Source of the DNA: Nitrospirales bacterium
GTDB taxonomy: Bacteria > Nitrospirota > Nitrospiria > Nitrospirales > UBA2166
Reading direction: 5' to 3'
Length of the DNA: 7,212 nucleotides
NCBI GenBank assembly: GCA_029261375.1
Contig: JAJDBL010000458.1
Coordinates: forward strand, 1 to 7,212
The notes below the pieces were generated by a model. That model saw nothing but the letters and a program-made list of their open reading frames with translations. It was not told where the DNA came from and made no database searches. Made by a program: the position numbers and the translations under genes. Positions 4,939-7,212 of this stretch are shown here, piece after piece (positions within the stretch are counted from its first letter, which is position 1; every line of letters starts with the position of its first letter).

Positions 4939-5754
4939 TTACTCGGTAGCGTTTTCCACACTTGTTTCTTGATTTCGCCGACGAACATACCCAATCAAGC
5001 CAACAATCCCTGTTCCAAAAAGTAAGATCGTTGAAGGCTCGGGCACCGGCGCAGGAATCGGGGTACCACCATTCAGTTCAGTAATCGAAAGTGCGGTATC
5101 GTAGATGCGGAAATCATCGATCGCACCATCCCAGGGAAAGACTTCACCATCAGATTCCACTCCGACACCTGGAGCTACCCCAGCGTTGTTCAGAACGAGG
5201 CCTGAAGCCGCCTGAGAGGCGACGAGCCCGCCATCAAGATATAGGTTTAATACCGAGCCATCATACATTCCAGCAACATGGTGCCATTCACCCAATGTCA
5301 ATGGAGCGGCGGCAGTGAGGTTGACACTCCCATTGTCGGCTGTTGTGGTTTGGAATCTCAACTGTTGGGTACTGGTGGTCACTGCCAGTAATACCCCCGG
5401 ACCTCCAAAATCATCGAAGATCACGCTTATTTGATTCTGGAACGTCTCCAACCGAATGAGAGATTCAACGGTGAACGCTGTCCCAAAATCATACCCGTTG
5501 GGCATCGAGATCCCGTTGAAAGAATTCCCTCCAAGAAGAAGCGCCTGGTTATCCGGAGAAAAAGAACTTGGCGCAATCGTTCCCCCCGTTATTGAACCAT
5601 TCATGGCCGCGCCTAACGTGCCAGTATTCGTAGCAACACTGGCATTCCCATCTGAGAATGTATACTCGACAATCGGTGCGGCCCATGCCTGCTCAAACAC
5701 ACATAGGATCGCAATCAATGTTGCTGCCGTACATGACAATAGTAAACGTTTCAT
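4939..5754 (-). CDS. PEP-CTERM sorted exported protein with LamG/concanavalin-like domain
   Basis: Exported, probably carbohydrate- or matrix-binding protein handled by an exosortase. The 271-residue product starts MKRLLLS with a signal peptide (LLLSCTAATLIAILCVF, cut after QAWA, about residue 25). The mature part is a LamG-like jelly-roll domain: YTFSDGN near the start, a central FTVESLIRLE strand, LGEWHHVAGMYDGSVLNLYLDGGLVAS, and the closing WDGAIDDFRIYDTALS. The C-terminal signal has PEP at 238-240 (VPEPST), the helix ILLFGTGIVGLIGY, the basic YVRRR, and a slightly long polar tail (NQETSVENATE). The start at 5754 is fixed by AAGGAGGG (5766-5759). An open frame 58 codons longer (to 5928) is rejected because it would put ordinary sequence before a perfect signal peptide and cross the sigma-54 promoter. 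The sugar-binding role is inferred from the fold. Confidence 0.92.
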   Translation of the reverse strand: MKRLLLSCTAATLIAILCVFEQAWAAPIVEYTFSDGNASVATNTGTLGAAMNGSITGGTIAPSSFSPDNQALLLGGNSFNGISMPNGYDFGTAFTVESLIRLETFQNQISVIFDDFGGPGVLLAVTTSTQQLRFQTTTADNGSVNLTAAAPLTLGEWHHVAGMYDGSVLNLYLDGGLVASQAASGLVLNNAGVAPGVGVESDGEVFPWDGAIDDFRIYDTALSITELNGGTPIPAPVPEPSTILLFGTGIVGLIGYVRRRNQETSVENATE

Positions 5755-5758
5755 CGTT

Positions 5759-5766
5759 CCCTCCTT
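5759..5766 (-). promoter_or_regulatory. Ribosome binding site deciding the start of the LamG PEP-CTERM gene
   Basis: Minus-strand AAGGAGGG lies four bases before the ATG at 5754. It favours the 271-aa product over the longer in-frame reading that begins at 5928. Confidence 0.85.
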
Positions 5767-5896
5767 CAATGTTCCTCTCGTAACATTTCGTTTGAACTCA
5801 CCATGGCGATTGGCTGCTATCTCACAATCAAGAGGATGGCGGCATAGAGTGGTCTGCACGCCACCACCGTTATCAATATGTTCACTACTTGCAACT

Positions 5897-5912
5897 CGCA
5901 ATAGCCATGCCA
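5897..5912 (-). promoter_or_regulatory. Sigma-54 promoter of the LamG PEP-CTERM gene
   Basis: Minus-strand TGGCATGGCTATTGCG has GG at 5911-5910 and GC at 5899-5898 with ten bases between. The predicted start near 5886 gives a leader of about 132 bases. The TGGCAT half is the same as in the other two sigma-54 elements of this window. Confidence 0.75.
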
Positions 5913-6180
5913 CGAACCCTAACGGCACGCGTCAAGACGTCAAAGGACGCTATTGAAGAAAGTCGGAGAAGAACAAAACGTTGTGTGGGATGCAACGGAG
6001 TCGGAATCGCTACATTGTTATCGTTTCTGTAGATGCGGAGTTGGGATAACGTTAACGAGAACGTGTGATCTACGTCATGGCGTTGCACGGATTCGGCATG
6101 ACCAGTGCTTCAACATTCCTGGCAACGATAAAACTAATGACGGGTTGGGGTAGGTGGAGGAAACGCGAACGGAGAAAAGA
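5913..6180. other. Intergenic region upstream of the LamG PEP-CTERM gene
   Basis: No supported gene. It would hold the activator sites for the sigma-54 promoter at 5897-5912, but the GTGTAA motif of the neighbouring PEP-CTERM gene is absent. Weak symmetric candidates are CGTTG-N9-CAACG (5979-5997) and GTTATC-N22-GATAAC (6017-6050). No clear terminator for the CBS gene ending at 6181 was found. Confidence 0.4.
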
Positions 6181-6576
6181 CTAGCAATGCTCCGACATAT
6201 CTTTGAAAAAACGGAGCAGGTCCCGAACGGAGAGCATACCAAGGATCTTGCCTTCCTGTGTAATCAAAACATGTCGTATCCCGTGTTCTGCCATAAACAA
6301 GAACGCCTCATGCGGCATCACGTCTGACTCCAACGCGAGAATGGGAGAATTCATGACCTGAGAAACAGGTGTCGTTGCGGCCTCGACACTCTCCGCCACG
6401 ACCCGTCTCACGATATCGGTCTCGGTAACGATACCCACCGGCTTGCCGTCTTTCTCCACGAGCAGCGAGCCAATACGCCGATCCCGCATCTCCCGAGCGG
6501 CATGCAGAAGTGTCACCTGATGGTCGACAGTCGCAACCTCGGGGGCAAGGTAGTTAAGAAGCAGGGATTCTGACAT
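6181..6576 (-). CDS. Stand-alone double CBS-domain protein
   Basis: Small cytoplasmic sensor made only of a Bateman module (two CBS domains), a fold that usually binds AMP, ATP, SAM or related nucleotides and signals to a partner. The 131-residue product has CBS1 at about 10-63 (RRIGSLLV, then GIVTETDIV with Thr51 and Asp54) and CBS2 at about 72-126 (AFLFMAEHGIRHVLIT, then GMLSVRDLL with Ser116 and Asp119). Both domains keep the G-h-h-[TS]-x-x-D ligand motif. There is no other domain, so the output must come from a partner protein. No Shine-Dalgarno is visible; a sigma-70-like promoter lies so close to the ATG (6576) that the transcript would be nearly leaderless. The gene at 6730-7128 is a paralogue, about 60 % identical by eye without gaps. 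Confidence 0.9.
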   Translation of the reverse strand: MSESLLLNYLAPEVATVDHQVTLLHAAREMRDRRIGSLLVEKDGKPVGIVTETDIVRRVVAESVEAATTPVSQVMNSPILALESDVMPHEAFLFMAEHGIRHVLITQEGKILGMLSVRDLLRFFKDMSEHC

Positions 6577-6585
6577 CGTCGATGT

Positions 6586-6615
6586 AGTAAACAGGTGTGT
6601 AGGTCAGGCTGTCAA
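6586..6615 (-). promoter_or_regulatory. Sigma-70-like promoter of the first CBS gene, near-leaderless
   Basis: Perfect -35 TTGACA (6615-6610), 18-base spacer, -10 TTTACT (6591-6586), then nine bases to the ATG at 6576. A normal start would leave a leader of about three bases. The same boxes, spacer and distance occur upstream of the paralogous gene. Confidence 0.65.
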
Positions 6616-6707
6616 GACAATAGACAGCATCGTGCCGTGGAGAGTGGAAATACACGTCATAGGACTCATCCAGGCGCATCCGTGAAACGGGGAACGAACA
6701 GGCGTCC

Positions 6708-6727
6708 AAAAAAGTGCGCTAACAGCG
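6708..6727 (-). terminator. Weak terminator candidate after the second CBS gene
   Basis: Minus-strand CGCT-GTT-AGCG hairpin (6727-6717), then CAC and six U (6713-6708), two bases after the stop codon of the gene at 6730-7128. The stem is only four pairs, so this may not work alone. Confidence 0.35.
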
Positions 6728-6729
6728 TC

Positions 6730-7128
6730 CTAAGACTTGGTATCAGCCGCGTCTTTAAAAAAGTGGAGGAGGTCGCGGACGGAAAGCATTCCAATGATCT
6801 CACCTTCATGGGTGATCACCACATGGCGTATTTCATGCTCCGCCATAAATAAAAATGCTTCATGCGGCATGGCGTAGACGTCTAACGAGAGGATCGGAGA
6901 GATCATAATGTCGTGTACCGGGGTGATTGAAGCGTCGAGGCCTTTTGCCACGATCTGCCGAACGATATTGGACTCCGTAATGATGCCAGTAGGCTCGCCT
7001 TCTTTCTTGACGAGCAACGACCCAATACGTCGAGTCTCCATCTCATGAGCCGCCTCAAAGATGGTCGCCTCATAGTCCACTTCGGCTATTTCGGTGGCGA
7101 TATAGTTGGCGAGCAGTGAAAGTCCCAT
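6730..7128 (-). CDS. Stand-alone double CBS-domain protein, paralogue of its neighbour
   Basis: A 132-residue Bateman-module protein with the same architecture as the gene at 6181-6576 and about 80 of 131 residues identical by eye. The most conserved blocks are RRIGSLLV (33-40), MPHEAFLFMAEH (87-98) and GMLSVRDLL (113-121). In CBS1 the ligand-motif aspartate seen in the neighbour is Asn54 (GIITESN), while CBS2 keeps Ser116 and Asp119. The two proteins may therefore bind nucleotides differently, or the pair may form a heterodimer; both are inference. The ATG at 7128 has no Shine-Dalgarno but a promoter at nine bases' distance, as in the paralogue. The two genes are in tandem, 153 bases apart, each with its own promoter, so this looks like a duplication that included the promoter. 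Confidence 0.9.
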   Translation of the reverse strand: MGLSLLANYIATEIAEVDYEATIFEAAHEMETRRIGSLLVKKEGEPTGIITESNIVRQIVAKGLDASITPVHDIMISPILSLDVYAMPHEAFLFMAEHEIRHVVITHEGEIIGMLSVRDLLHFFKDAADTKS

Positions 7129-7137
7129 CGCTTAGTC

Positions 7138-7167
7138 AGTAAACACGCGACAGAGACGCACTGTCAA
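7138..7167 (-). promoter_or_regulatory. Sigma-70-like promoter of the second CBS gene, near-leaderless
   Basis: Perfect -35 TTGACA (7167-7162), 18-base spacer, -10 TTTACT (7143-7138), then nine bases to the ATG at 7128. It copies the arrangement at 6586-6615, although the spacer sequences differ. Confidence 0.65.
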
Positions 7168-7212
7168 GACACGAAATTACCCATGAAACAGAATACATTC
7201 TAAATTAAACGT

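Noticed and set aside
5755..5928. N-terminal extension of the LamG PEP-CTERM gene
   Set aside because: The strong ribosome site and signal peptide begin at 5754, and the extension crosses the sigma-54 promoter and predicted transcript start.
5456..5956. Plus-strand 166-aa frame
   Set aside because: Antisense to the LamG PEP-CTERM gene, whose signal peptide, fold motifs and sorting signal are clear.

Overview
The window reads as a moderate-GC Gram-negative chromosome segment. A Nitrospira-type bacterium (Nitrospirota) is my best guess. The reasons are an outer-membrane TonB receptor, exosortase-sorted PEP-CTERM proteins, sigma-54 promoters, and a 122-bp palindrome-ended repeat whose interior I recall from Nitrospira genomes. 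The taxon is inference, not proof.

Layout. 1-812: the 5' part of a minus-strand btuB-like cobalamin receptor gene, preceded on the same strand by an intrinsic terminator and a recognisable cobalamin riboswitch. 840-2123: a plus-strand secreted alpha/beta-hydrolase (esterase), whose stop codon abuts the inverted-repeat element at 2123-2244. 2298-3060: two small minus-strand genes (64 and 54 aa) that share the N-terminus MISDPRFFP and look paralogous. 3433-5912: two minus-strand PEP-CTERM genes, each with its own sigma-54-type promoter and each ending in nearly the same terminator hairpin. The AT-rich 520-bp gap between them carries three copies of a palindromic motif placed like enhancer sites. 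6181-7167: two tandem paralogous genes for stand-alone double-CBS-domain proteins, each behind the same sigma-70-like promoter, so close to the ATG that the mRNA would be almost leaderless.

Common thread. Three minus-strand genes (both PEP-CTERM genes and the 54-aa gene) have TGGCAT-N6-TTGC elements with exact GG-N10-GC spacing. PEP-CTERM systems commonly encode a sensor kinase and sigma-54 activator pair (PrsK/PrsR). The simplest reading is a local sigma-54 regulon for extracellular or envelope proteins that also includes an undescribed small protein. The enhancer motif at 4531-4762 is a candidate activator site. No exosortase, PrsK/PrsR or rpoN gene lies in this window, so that link is inferred.
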